Below are positions 1 through 8,383 of a stretch of DNA of 48,925 nucleotides, piece after piece (within the stretch, counting starts at the first letter, position 1; every line of letters begins with the position of its first letter). The position numbers and the translations under genes are program-made. Origin of the DNA: CAYFLR01 sp964343805 (lineage in GTDB: Bacteria > Bdellovibrionota_B > Oligoflexia > CAYFLR01); the NCBI GenBank assembly GCA_964343805.1, contig CAYFLR010000045.1, positions 1-48,925 of the forward strand, in the 5' to 3' direction. A model generated the notes under the pieces. That model was not told the origin of the DNA and did not search any database. It saw only the letters and a list, made by a program, of their open reading frames with translations.

Positions 1-361
1 TTGGGATTTCTAATGATCTTTTTGGAAAACAATTCCATTGAATTTTTCCGTTATACCCGGTAATTTTTCTAATTTTTTCTGCTAATTGCCTTATTGATAA
101 AGATTTTCCAGTTCCAATGTTTATTGATTCACCTAATAATTTCTTGTTGTTACTTTCTGCAGCTAAAACATATGCGGATAATAAATCAGGTTCAAAAACA
201 AAATCACGAAAAGGCGTAGGATCACCAAGTTTTACAGGAGATTTACCCTGTAACATTTGATAAATTATACTTTCAATCACAAATTGATGATTGTATTTTC
301 TTCCATATGAATTAGCATTTCGGAAAATAATTGCTGGGAATTTATAAGCGTCAAAGAGATA
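1..361 (-). CDS. NAD-dependent sugar-nucleotide epimerase/dehydratase, C-terminal part (partial at both ends)
   Basis: The minus-strand frame open from 379 to the left edge encodes a typical extended-SDR C-terminal half. It reads AIIFRNANSYGRKYNHQF, the family's substrate-side motif where YG(P/R) ends a beta strand, then KLGDPTPFRDFVFEPDLL, matching the usual G-x-x-x-RDFVYVDD segment, then GESINIGTGKSLSIRQLAE, the conserved NIGtG-x-x-x-(S/T)-(I/V) element. Such enzymes interconvert nucleotide-activated sugars for surface polysaccharide. The N-terminal Rossmann fold with its GxxGxxG and the YxxxK catalytic pair are absent, because the reading frame is joined near 361 to an unrelated secreted-protein gene. 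The 3' end lies beyond the window. The stretch looks more AT-rich than its neighbours by eye. The family call is firm; the exact substrate cannot be told. Confidence 0.8.
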
Positions 362-999
362 TCGTAGGTGTTTTTTTTCTCATTGAAAAAATGGGCCATT
401 TTCTCGCGGGTGGCAAAGAAAACCTTTTTATAGTAGAGCTTAACTCCATCCACTTCCACTACCCGAGCCCCTTCAGTGGTGGGATCTAAAAAGGGTAATT
501 CAATCCATTTTGGTGGGTTAGGGTCGTTTAGATAAGGTTTCACGCTTTCTGCTTGCATGAGAGCTTCATAAGCTTTATCAAAAGCTTTGGTAATCCTCTC
601 TGGGTAAGCAATGTATTTTTCTACCCAAGACAGAACTTTGTTCCAAGCATCTTGATAAACCTCTGGTTCTTTGAAACGGAGGGTTTTATCCATCACTGCT
701 TTCATAACAAAATAGGCTTCACTGTCGATATGGAGAACCGGAATGGGATTTCGGCCTTTTCGCTGAAGCCATTTTCTAACTTTTTCCCTTAAATTCCAGT
801 ACTTTCTGGATAATTTAGGAAATCGTTTTTTTACCTCTTTGATCTCATGTCTTTTCCAATACTTTTCCAACCGCTCATCACGCTCTCTTTTTATCTCAGC
901 CATGCGTGCTTGGGTTGCTATATTTACACAAGATTTTCCTGCGTAAAGAGCGGGAGAGTTTATAAAAATGAATAAAAAAGCCAGTAAATACAGGTTCAT
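357..999 (-). CDS. Secreted protein of unknown function, truncated at its C-terminus by the junction near 361
   Basis: The start at 999 (MNLYLLAFLF...) is chosen because GGAGA lies five bases upstream and it begins a Sec signal peptide ending ALYA, with the mature chain starting GKSC. The longer open frame to 1125 adds 42 implausible basic residues. The mature part is rich in charged and aromatic residues (RDERLEKYWKRHEIKE) and then carries WIELPFLDPTTEG and VFFATREKMAHFF. It resembles the complete 379-residue protein at 23104-24243: both have a signal peptide ending A-G-x-C or AGSC, a polar helix with a YW pair, and a later VFFAT/VIFVT strand. By comparison about 150 C-terminal residues are missing. 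After NTYDISL the frame enters the epimerase sequence and stops at 277. No known domain is recognised. Confidence 0.65.
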
Positions 1000-1097
1000 A
1001 CGATTCTCCGATAAAAAATCACTCAACTTCTTTTCGGAAAAGAGAAAGAAAACCTTAGAAATAATTCGCTTTATTCTTTTTAACTTCAACCTATGGT

Positions 1098-1126
1098 TTG
1101 GCTCAGTATTAAATTTAGGGTACAAT
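1098..1126 (+). promoter_or_regulatory. Sigma70-type promoter for the binding protein/kinase operon
   Basis: TTGGCT at 1098-1103 and TACAAT at 1121-1126 are separated by exactly 17 bases, predicting a start of transcription near 1133 and a leader of about 40 bases before the ATG at 1173. A GGAG ribosome site precedes that ATG by six bases. It lies in the divergent gap between the truncated secreted protein and the plus-strand sensor operon. Confidence 0.6.
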
Positions 1127-1172
1127 TATAAGACCTTATAAAAGACTTTCCTAAGGAATTACCGGAGATAAA

Positions 1173-1979
1173 ATGCTTGGGATGAGTAACAAATTTATAC
1201 GAGCTGGACTGGTCTCGTTGATTGTCCTAATAGTTGGAGGGGGCATTCTTTGGGGGTTGCTTAGTCAACCTGCTAAAAGTATTCATTTTTTTTGTGGTTC
1301 TGGGATGAAAATTCCCGCTCAGGAGATCATTGAGAATTTTTCAGGTGAGTATGGGATCAAGGTGCTTGCCTCTTATGAGGGGTCTGGCATTTTAAGGCGT
1401 AATATAGAGACTTTTCATGAAGCAGATGTTTTCTTATCTGGTGATAAAGGAAATGTGGAGAAACTTGACAAACTGAATTTAGTGGAGAAATCAGGTTTTA
1501 TGGCCTGGCATATTCCAAGTATCCTCGTGCCTAAAAAAGAAAATAAAATTAATGGTCTATCGGATCTAGCAAAGCCTGATGTCAAATTTATAATGTCCAA
1601 TCCTAAGCAGGCCAGTTTAGGAAAAATGGTGGATCGGGTGATGCAAAAACACCCGCTCAAAGATCAGCTTTTTAAAAATATTGCCGTTTATGGAGCATCC
1701 ACTCAAGAGGACCTCATCTTATTTCATCAATATCAGAAAGAGGGGAAAGCTCAGGCGGTTATTGAATGGGATGTGATGGCCTGCACTCCAGAAGGAAAGG
1801 GGTTAAAATCGGTGCCTATTGAACCGAAGTATGCCGTAAGAGAGCCTTTAACCTTGGCTCTCCTTAGAAATAGAAGTTCTGTAGCGCAAGAGTTTTATAA
1901 ATACTTTTTAACCGAAGGGAGAAAAGTATTTAGTAAATACTGTTATAACGTAGAAGAGAAGTATGACTTTAACCAATAA
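1173..1979 (+). CDS. ModA-like periplasmic substrate-binding protein, membrane anchored or secreted
   Basis: 268 residues. Residues 7-30 form a hydrophobic signal peptide or signal anchor. The rest follows the molybdate-binding (ModA/type 2 periplasmic binding protein) pattern: CGSGMKIPAQEIIENF near residue 41, the ligand-loop equivalent YEGSGILRRNIE, ADVFLSGDK, and further on GKAQAVIEWDVMACTPEG. In transport systems this protein hands an oxyanion to an ABC permease, but no permease or ATPase gene is near. Its last 17 bases overlap the start of a membrane histidine kinase, so the likely role is ligand sensing for that kinase. This is inference from context. The ligand could be molybdate, tungstate or another small anion. 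ATG start with GGAG six bases upstream, and a good promoter at 1098-1126. Confidence 0.7.
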   Translation: MLGMSNKFIRAGLVSLIVLIVGGGILWGLLSQPAKSIHFFCGSGMKIPAQEIIENFSGEYGIKVLASYEGSGILRRNIETFHEADVFLSGDKGNVEKLDKLNLVEKSGFMAWHIPSILVPKKENKINGLSDLAKPDVKFIMSNPKQASLGKMVDRVMQKHPLKDQLFKNIAVYGASTQEDLILFHQYQKEGKAQAVIEWDVMACTPEGKGLKSVPIEPKYAVREPLTLALLRNRSSVAQEFYKYFLTEGRKVFSKYCYNVEEKYDFNQ

Positions 1980-3876
1980 GCTACAAATCATTTTTGTCTT
2001 TCTCTTTGTTGTGGTCCTGACCATAGTGGGTTGGTTGTATTATTTCAACCACTCTATGACTCAACATAATAATCGCATGCACTTTTTTCAGGCCATTTCC
2101 GTTCATCTCTATCAAATTAATTTAGCGCTACTAAATAGAAACAATGAAACCGCGCAAAAATCATACAAACAAGGACAAACACTCCTAAAGAGCCTTCCTT
2201 CGGACTATTTGGATGGTCACGACCGAGAGTTAATGAAAATAAAACTGAGTTTCACTCGGATCGGTTTTTTGATGGATCATTTAAAGGATTCTAAATCCTA
2301 TGATCTGCAGGCCGTTCATCGGCAAATAGACCATGAAATAAATCGCACATTTAATGGCTTAAATAATCTTATTGAACTAACCTACCTTAATTTTAATAGC
2401 TTTAAGGATCAGACTTGGATGAGTGTGCTGTTCCTTTTTATTCTGGTCATTGCCACTCTCTTTTTAGTGGTATTTATTTTTTACAAAGGGTTTTTTGTTC
2501 CTTTGATTCACTTAGGTAAGCAGGTGACTTTAGTTGGGCAAGGAGTACAAGAAAATATTGAGCCATCAGAAGCTATGGATGAGGTGGGGCAGCTTTCTCA
2601 GTTTATTGCTCAACTACTGTATGAACTGCATATCAATCATAAAGATCTACAAATGCGCCTGCAAATGCAACAAACCATTTCCAAGATTCAGAAACTTTCA
2701 TGGGAGGAAGAGGATCTCACTTCTTTCTTACAGCGATCTTTAAAAATTATCTCAAAAGTTTCGTTTGTAAATGAAGTGGACAAAAGTTCTATTTTTCTAA
2801 TTGATCCTCGAGATCAGAATAACTTAAAACTTGTTGCTCATCACAACTTCGATGAGCGTATTGTCTCCTCTTGCCAAACAGTGGCTAAGGGACACTGTAT
2901 TTGTGGTTTGGCTTTTGAAAGGATGGAAGCCATTTACAAATCCTCCTTAGATCATGACCATGTAACAGAGTATGAAGGCATGAAACCTCATGGCCATTTC
3001 TGTACTCCCATTTTAGCAAGTCCGACTCATATTCTGGGTGTCTTGAATGTCTATTTAAGTGATGGTCACATCCGTAATGAAGTGCATGAACTTTTCTTGA
3101 ACAATGTGGCGGATAGTTTATCGGCAATAATTGTTCGTAAGAATGTATTGAAAGAGAAGACTCAGATGCAGGCTCAGTTGGTTCAATCTGCTAAACTGGC
3201 AACTGTAGGAACCCTGGCATCTGGAGTGGCACACGAACTAAATAATCCTTTAGCTATTGTAAAAGGATATGCCGATTATTTATTGGACGATCCTGAAGGA
3301 ATGGAAGAAGCTAGGGAACCCCTAGAAAATATCGTAAAGGCTTCACTGCGGATGCGCTCTATTGTTGATCATTTGCGGACTTTTGCCCGAGAAAGTAAAG
3401 AAGAAGAGAGAAGCTATTTTCACTTAGTAGACCCTATTTATAGTACTTTTAAGTTCTTCAGCACTCAGTTTAGTTTGTTGGAGATCGCTCATCATTTGGA
3501 AGTAGATGATTCTTTGCTTATCTATGGTGATGTGAATCAGATGGAAAGTGTGTTTCAAAATCTAGTTGTCAATAGTCGGGATGCCTTTAAAGAAATAAAT
3601 GATGGCAGGGCTAAAGAGATTTTTATTGTTATGAAGGTCGAAAATGATCAAGTAGTGACTACTTATAAAGATAATGCTACGGGCATGGATCAACAGATTC
3701 TTAACAATCTATTTGATCCCTTTTTCACAACTAAAGAAACTGGGAAAGGGACGGGTCTTGGAATGTCAATAACCCGGAATATAATTGAGATGCATCGGGG
3801 GGAAATCTCTGCTCATAGCCAGAAGGGGCAAGGAACCGAGTTTGTCATTAGTTTGCCTCTCATCCAGATGAAATAG
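1963..3876 (+). CDS. Membrane sensor histidine kinase with periplasmic loop and Cys/His-rich GAF domain
   Basis: 637 residues. Transmembrane segments at about 6-27 and 152-178 flank a helical periplasmic domain. A HAMP-like stretch follows, then a GAF domain (about 250-390) with an unusual set of possible metal ligands: C304, C312, C314, H331, H333, H343, H345 and C347. The kinase core has the H-box GVAHELNNP with H424, the N-box QNLVVNSRD (N533, N537) and the G-box GKGTGLGMS. It belongs to the NtrB-like HisKA class that phosphorylates a receiver aspartate. It overlaps the upstream binding-protein gene by 17 bases, implying translational coupling and direct partnership. The stop at 3876 is immediately followed by a receiver-encoding frame shifted by one base, and the original gene may have been a hybrid kinase. 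Confidence 0.9.
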   Translation: MTLTNKLQIIFVFLFVVVLTIVGWLYYFNHSMTQHNNRMHFFQAISVHLYQINLALLNRNNETAQKSYKQGQTLLKSLPSDYLDGHDRELMKIKLSFTRIGFLMDHLKDSKSYDLQAVHRQIDHEINRTFNGLNNLIELTYLNFNSFKDQTWMSVLFLFILVIATLFLVVFIFYKGFFVPLIHLGKQVTLVGQGVQENIEPSEAMDEVGQLSQFIAQLLYELHINHKDLQMRLQMQQTISKIQKLSWEEEDLTSFLQRSLKIISKVSFVNEVDKSSIFLIDPRDQNNLKLVAHHNFDERIVSSCQTVAKGHCICGLAFERMEAIYKSSLDHDHVTEYEGMKPHGHFCTPILASPTHILGVLNVYLSDGHIRNEVHELFLNNVADSLSAIIVRKNVLKEKTQMQAQLVQSAKLATVGTLASGVAHELNNPLAIVKGYADYLLDDPEGMEEAREPLENIVKASLRMRSIVDHLRTFARESKEEERSYFHLVDPIYSTFKFFSTQFSLLEIAHHLEVDDSLLIYGDVNQMESVFQNLVVNSRDAFKEINDGRAKEIFIVMKVENDQVVTTYKDNATGMDQQILNNLFDPFFTTKETGKGTGLGMSITRNIIEMHRGEISAHSQKGQGTEFVISLPLIQMK

Positions 3877-4334
3877 ATCGTTTCAACAAAGAAACTCAGC
3901 AAATCGAGCAACAGACAGAAAAAAGCTCCAAAGAGTTTGAGGTTCTATCAACCACTTCTAAGAAAACGGTTCTCGTTGTGGATGATGAAGAAGAGATTGC
4001 AGACATTATAAGTCTCTTTCTAGATGATTACTTTGAAGTCACGCTACCCGGTTCTCCGGAAGAAGGTTTGAAAATGGCAGCTGAAAAGCCTTTCGATTTA
4101 GTAATTACCGATATGAAAATGCCTGGTGTCACTGGGAATCAAATATTAGGGCAAGTTCAGGAATCTTTTCCCCGAACACCCGTGATCATTATGTCCGGGT
4201 TTGACAGCAATGATAAAGATGTCCACGAGGCTCTCTCCAAAGGAGCCATTGGCTATCTGCCTAAGCCTTTCTCAGATCAAGGAGAGTTATTAAATAAGAT
4301 TGATGACCTCTTAGCCTTTAATAAACATCATTGA
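3852..4334 (+). pseudogene. Receiver (REC) domain, probably the frameshifted C-terminus of the preceding kinase
   Basis: From about 3960 the frame encodes a receiver: KKTVLVVDDEEEIADI (acidic pair), DLVITDMKMPG (phospho-acceptor Asp), the switch residue in VIIMSG, and GYLPKPF with the conserved Lys. No start codon serves it as a separate gene. The first usable one, GTG at 3978, lies inside the first beta strand and would remove VLV. The same frame is open back to 3852 and encodes a hydrophilic linker (DEIDRFNKETQQIEQQTEKS) that begins exactly where the kinase ends. Adding one C near 3864 turns the kinase end LPLIQMK-stop into LPLIPDEIDRF and fuses the two. So this is either an assembly error, a real mutation, or a programmed slip. 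If the receiver is made separately it would start by an unseen mechanism. Confidence 0.7.
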
Positions 4335-4353
4335 ACATTTTGAGGACACAAAA

Positions 4354-4803
4354 CTAATCAGAATGGATATGGCATTCATAGCAAATGCCGATGATTTCTA
4401 TTTTATGTGAGATGGGTTTAAAATTGTGTTCTTGTGCTATTTCATTGAGGGATGTGTCAATGGAGTTCCGGTGAAAGTCAATCACTTTACTGCATTTGCT
4501 GCATATGAGGTGCTCATGATGGTCATCGCCAAAGGCGACTTCAAAATGAGAGTGTCGATCAGTAAACTGTACTTTCCGAATAAACCCTCCCTCTTCAAAC
4601 AGTGCCAGTGTCCGGTACAGGGTGGCCCTTGAGATATCCAGATTTTTTTTCTTGATGGTGGCCAGTAGCTCTTCAGCCTCAAAGTGATCAGTTAGATTAG
4701 TAATAAGATCAAAAAGAGTGAGTCGAGTCTTGGAGCGAGACAATCCCTTGCTTTCAAGATACTCAATAAAATCCGCTTTAGCTTCGGTAGACTTCAACAA
4801 CAA
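4354..4803 (-). CDS. Fur-family metal- or peroxide-responsive transcriptional regulator
   Basis: 149 residues, the usual length for Fur/PerR/Zur. The N-terminal winged helix contains SKTRLTLFDLI and ISRATLYRTLALFEEGG, the family's DNA-recognition region. The C-terminal dimerisation domain has DHHEHLICSKCSKVIDF, with the regulatory His cluster and the first CxxC zinc site, and GICYECHIHSD with the second CxxC. Both structural zinc pairs are intact. The sequence does not decide between Fe, Zn, Mn or peroxide sensing. The start is one of three consecutive TTG codons; the first (4803) directly follows an AGAAGAGG ribosome site, so the second or third may be used. A TATAAT element sits at 4827-4832, without a clear -35. 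It converges on the receiver gene and is followed upstream by a giant sensor gene on the same strand. Confidence 0.9.
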   Translation of the reverse strand: MLLKSTEAKADFIEYLESKGLSRSKTRLTLFDLITNLTDHFEAEELLATIKKKNLDISRATLYRTLALFEEGGFIRKVQFTDRHSHFEVAFGDDHHEHLICSKCSKVIDFHRNSIDTSLNEIAQEHNFKPISHKIEIIGICYECHIHSD

Positions 4804-4874
4804 CCTCTTCTCGTGTTCTCACAAAAATTATACATAACATGAGAGTGGGTAGGGGTAAAGTTTAAATAAACAAT

Positions 4875-7800
4875 TTAAGCGCTTTTAGGAAGCTTGGGGG
4901 CTGCTGGCATCTCTGTATTTGATTTGGTATCTATGGGTGCGGTTGCATCCGGTAAGGCAAATTGACCACAGTCATTGAATTGAAGTCTAATGAGTAACCC
5001 TTTTTGGGGGTTAAAGGAAATTTTTCCCTTGAGGGATGCAGATACTAGATACTTGATCATCTGTAAACCAATACTTTGAGAACGGGTGAAATCCACCATA
5101 GGTGCGATTCCCTTCCCATCATCATGGAATTGTAGTTCAAATCGATATCGGGGATTATCGGGATAATAACAGCTATTAATTCTAATTTTACCTGAGGCAT
5201 TATAGGGGTATGCGTGAGTCAAGGTGTTTTGCAATAACTCATTTACAATATAGCCGCAGGTGAGGGCTGTAGTAATACTTACAAAAACATGAGAATCAGA
5301 TGGAGTGTGATTTATGATCTGGCCTTTTATCGCATGCCCCTGTTTTTGTAAAAAGGTATTCACTATTTCATTGATGTAGGTATTTAAGTTAACGGTGGCT
5401 TTATGAGGTTGCAGATTCATTAAACTGGTTGAGGTAGAAAGATTCATTAGTTTTTCCAAAGACTTTCTCAGCAAGGTCATGCTCAGAGAATCCTGTACTT
5501 GGCTTTGCTGCCACTTAAGAAGATGAGCCACCAACTCAATGTGATCGAGTAGACCCGATTTCATCTCTTTGATAAGGAGCCCTTTCTCTTTTTCATGCTG
5601 TTTGGCTTGGTTAAAAAACTTCTTTTGATCCCCCACATCTCTAAAGAGTGTAAGGACAAATAAACCTCCCGGCAGTGGAACTTCATAGGAATGCCTAGAT
5701 ACCATGATGGCATTGTTGTCGGCATGAATGAGGTGGATGGGTTGATCCGATTTATTATCTGCTGCCTCTTCTGGTGTGAGTTCTGGTATCACTTGCAGTT
5801 TTGATAGCTTTTGACCTATAAGAACTCGTTCTTCATGACCGAGGAGTTTGCAAAAAGATGCACTGGTTTCAACAATTTGATCATTGCGGGTGAGTACCAA
5901 GGCATCTTTTGAAAACTTTTTAATGGCTTGCCAACGCACATGCACTTCATTTTCTTTTAAGGATTTTTTACTTTGTCCTGCCTCAAGATATTTCTGGTTG
6001 GCCTGGACTTTTCGATGGAATATACTCAGCTCCTCTTCCACCTTTTTCATCTCTCGATTGATGATAGCAATGTCTCGGGCTTTCTCGGTTAATTGGTCAT
6101 CTTGTGCTTTTATAATCTCATCTTTTTTCTCAGTTAATTGGGCCACTTTTTTCTCTAAATTCGCATAAGATCTCTTTTGAATATTGATGGTATCCGTTAG
6201 TTTATTTATTTCACTCTGTCTGGTGATGGACTCTGTACGTGTGGCCTTGACCAGTCGTTCCAGCTCTTGTTTTTCTTGTTCTTTTTGCAGAATCTGATTA
6301 TCTTTTTCTTGGCCTAACGTGCTAATGGTTGCCCCGAGTTGTTGAATAGATTTTTCTTTCTCTTCAAGAGCTTTTTGATAATCTGCTTGTAACTCTGCTC
6401 TCAGTCTTTCAATTCTAGTTTCACTTTGATTAAATTGCTCTTCTTTGCTCTTAAAGAGTTGCTCTTGTTCTCGTCTGGCCTTTTCCTCATTTTTTCGAAG
6501 CTGTTGTTCTTCTTTGCGAAGTTGTTGCTCTTCTTTACGGAGATTTTCGATCTCCTTTTTAGCTTGCTCATGTTCCACAATAATTTTGGCCTGATCTTTT
6601 ACTTGGATCAGAATCGTCTTGGTTTCCTCCTGGTGGTAAGTTTTTAGCTCCTCAGCATAATTTTCTAACTGCAAGATGGTTTTATCTTTTTCAGCAATGG
6701 CTTGTAAATGTTCCTTCTGGTTGTGAGCTTTCAGTTCCTCAGCATAGTTTTCTAGCTGGGTTATAGTTTTGTCTCTTTGGGCAATGGTTTGTAAATGTTC
6801 ATTGAGTGCTTTGTCTTGCTCTTCAATGGTCCATGCATTGGTCTTGATTCTATTTTCTAGATCTTTAATTTGAGCTTCTCGGGCTTTTAATCTTGCCTCC
6901 ACTTGGTTAACATATTTATTGAGCTTTTCCACATATTCAGCAGCGCTCTTTTTATCTTTGGCTCGCTCATTTTTCTCAGCCTTTAACAGGACTTCAAGGG
7001 TGTTTATTTTTGAGTCCTGTTCTTCTATGGTTTTTTCATAATTAGAAATCACCATTTGTTGAATGGTATTATCGTGAAGTAGGGTCTTATTCTTTTTATT
7101 TAACTTTACGATGGTCTGGTAATTTTTATTCAGTGAGTCATCTTGCTGAGCAATGATATAATTTCGGTTAATAACTTTTTGATCGAGTTTATTTATTTTT
7201 GACGAGGTCTTCTTTTTTAAATCATCCACTTTGGAAAGAGGGACCGTGGGTTCATCTTTTTTCTTAGGTTCTTTATCAGCAGGAGTAGGGTTTGCTTTTC
7301 TTAAATTAACCTGTTTATGAGCAGGAAGAGAGTGGTTTTGTTTAGGATCAAATAAGGGCAAAGGAGGAATGATGGAAGCCGACTCTTCATCATTTTCAGA
7401 TTGATTATTTAAAGCCAGTTTATTTTCTAATGCCACGATGCGAACTTCATTTTCTTGTAAAGTTTGCTGTAAACTTTTTATGATGTTATCTTTCCAACTG
7501 GCAATCTGCTTTTTATCCGGCATTTTGAAAGTTGGAATTTTGTCTTGAGGAGGTTGATAATCAGCAGTGGCAATTGACTCAGCTTCTCCAGAATGCTGCA
7601 TAACCATCTCAGCAATATGTCCATCTTGATCCCTTAAGGATTCTGATATCTGGCTTTCAATGATTTTTTGTAGGCGATTAACTCCCACACGCTTGATAGT
7701 TTTATAGATCGTTTCTTCGTTTTTCTTTTCTTTGAGGTAAAAAGCCAAAATGGTGTCAATGACCACAACCAAAAGGGGTTCTGGAAGTTGCTTTACGATC

Positions 7801-8294
7801 AAATCAGCGGTTTTGTTGGGCTCTGGATCACTATCAACACAGTAAACATTATAGCCATCTTCTTCTGCTATTAAGGCAATGTCCTCACTATGGATCGGTT
7901 CACAGGCTGTACTACAACCGTTAAGACCTATTTTTACTCCACTTTGCTCTAATTTCTCTTGATTTAAATTTTCAGAAATCCAGACTGCATCAGATAGGGC
8001 ATCTTGCTTCGACTTACTGCATAAACCTCCAATACAGGAGACCACATTCATTCGGCCTTTAGTATAGGCTCCCAATTCAAATCCATTGCGCTCTAAAACT
8101 TGGGTGACAATCTCAATATTTTCCTGAGGGACGAATAAACCAATTCGTTGATCGCCACAGATCTTTACAAATCCCGCATTTTCTTCAGCAATTTGAGCAA
8201 GTTGCCTCAGTTTTTGTTCGGAATAGTAACCTCCCGGAGCGAGAGGGAGTAATAACACTAGGTTATCATTTAAAATAAAGTAGGATGCTGCCAT
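4875..8294 (-). CDS. Giant sensor: sulfite/nitrite reductase-like Fe-S domain, coiled coil, PAS and degenerate histidine-kinase domain
   Basis: 1139 residues, no membrane segments. Residues 1-210 match the siroheme sulfite/nitrite reductase fold: a ferredoxin-like half domain, then Cys87-x4-Cys92 and Cys127-x3-Cys131 (CIGGLC and NGCSTAC) at the 4Fe-4S/siroheme ligand positions, followed by the reductase-typical tail GYNVYCVDSDP and VIDTILAFYLKE...IKRVG. Residues about 265-770 are a long Gln/Glu/Lys-rich coiled coil. A PAS domain lies at about 790-895. The C-terminal kinase is of the HisKA_2 type: NELLQNTLTHAYP (N1018, N1023), DDGKG (1058) and SIGL (1074) give an intact ATP site. In the H-box, the family's EIHHRVKNN is replaced by EMKSGLLDH (910-918), so the phospho-acceptor His is missing. 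It is likely a soluble redox, siroheme or S/N-oxide sensor acting without autophosphorylation. ATG start at 8294. Confidence 0.75.
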   Translation of the reverse strand: MAASYFILNDNLVLLLPLAPGGYYSEQKLRQLAQIAEENAGFVKICGDQRIGLFVPQENIEIVTQVLERNGFELGAYTKGRMNVVSCIGGLCSKSKQDALSDAVWISENLNQEKLEQSGVKIGLNGCSTACEPIHSEDIALIAEEDGYNVYCVDSDPEPNKTADLIVKQLPEPLLVVVIDTILAFYLKEKKNEETIYKTIKRVGVNRLQKIIESQISESLRDQDGHIAEMVMQHSGEAESIATADYQPPQDKIPTFKMPDKKQIASWKDNIIKSLQQTLQENEVRIVALENKLALNNQSENDEESASIIPPLPLFDPKQNHSLPAHKQVNLRKANPTPADKEPKKKDEPTVPLSKVDDLKKKTSSKINKLDQKVINRNYIIAQQDDSLNKNYQTIVKLNKKNKTLLHDNTIQQMVISNYEKTIEEQDSKINTLEVLLKAEKNERAKDKKSAAEYVEKLNKYVNQVEARLKAREAQIKDLENRIKTNAWTIEEQDKALNEHLQTIAQRDKTITQLENYAEELKAHNQKEHLQAIAEKDKTILQLENYAEELKTYHQEETKTILIQVKDQAKIIVEHEQAKKEIENLRKEEQQLRKEEQQLRKNEEKARREQEQLFKSKEEQFNQSETRIERLRAELQADYQKALEEKEKSIQQLGATISTLGQEKDNQILQKEQEKQELERLVKATRTESITRQSEINKLTDTINIQKRSYANLEKKVAQLTEKKDEIIKAQDDQLTEKARDIAIINREMKKVEEELSIFHRKVQANQKYLEAGQSKKSLKENEVHVRWQAIKKFSKDALVLTRNDQIVETSASFCKLLGHEERVLIGQKLSKLQVIPELTPEEAADNKSDQPIHLIHADNNAIMVSRHSYEVPLPGGLFVLTLFRDVGDQKKFFNQAKQHEKEKGLLIKEMKSGLLDHIELVAHLLKWQQSQVQDSLSMTLLRKSLEKLMNLSTSTSLMNLQPHKATVNLNTYINEIVNTFLQKQGHAIKGQIINHTPSDSHVFVSITTALTCGYIVNELLQNTLTHAYPYNASGKIRINSCYYPDNPRYRFELQFHDDGKGIAPMVDFTRSQSIGLQMIKYLVSASLKGKISFNPQKGLLIRLQFNDCGQFALPDATAPIDTKSNTEMPAAPKLPKSA

Positions 8295-8383
8295 GTCAAA
8301 ACTGCCTTTTTAGGGTTTCCAGATCATCATATTATTGATCCAGTCTTGGTATCGGCGCATAAATTACAAACTTGAGATATTTA

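Noticed and set aside
4827..4860. Full sigma70 promoter for the Fur-family gene
   Set aside because: TATAAT is perfect, but no -35 sequence is found at 16-19 bases, so only the -10 is mentioned.
5884..6647. Plus-strand hydrophobic open frames opposite the coiled coil
   Set aside because: They mirror the Lys/Glu-rich coiled-coil codons on the other strand and lack homology or a ribosome site.
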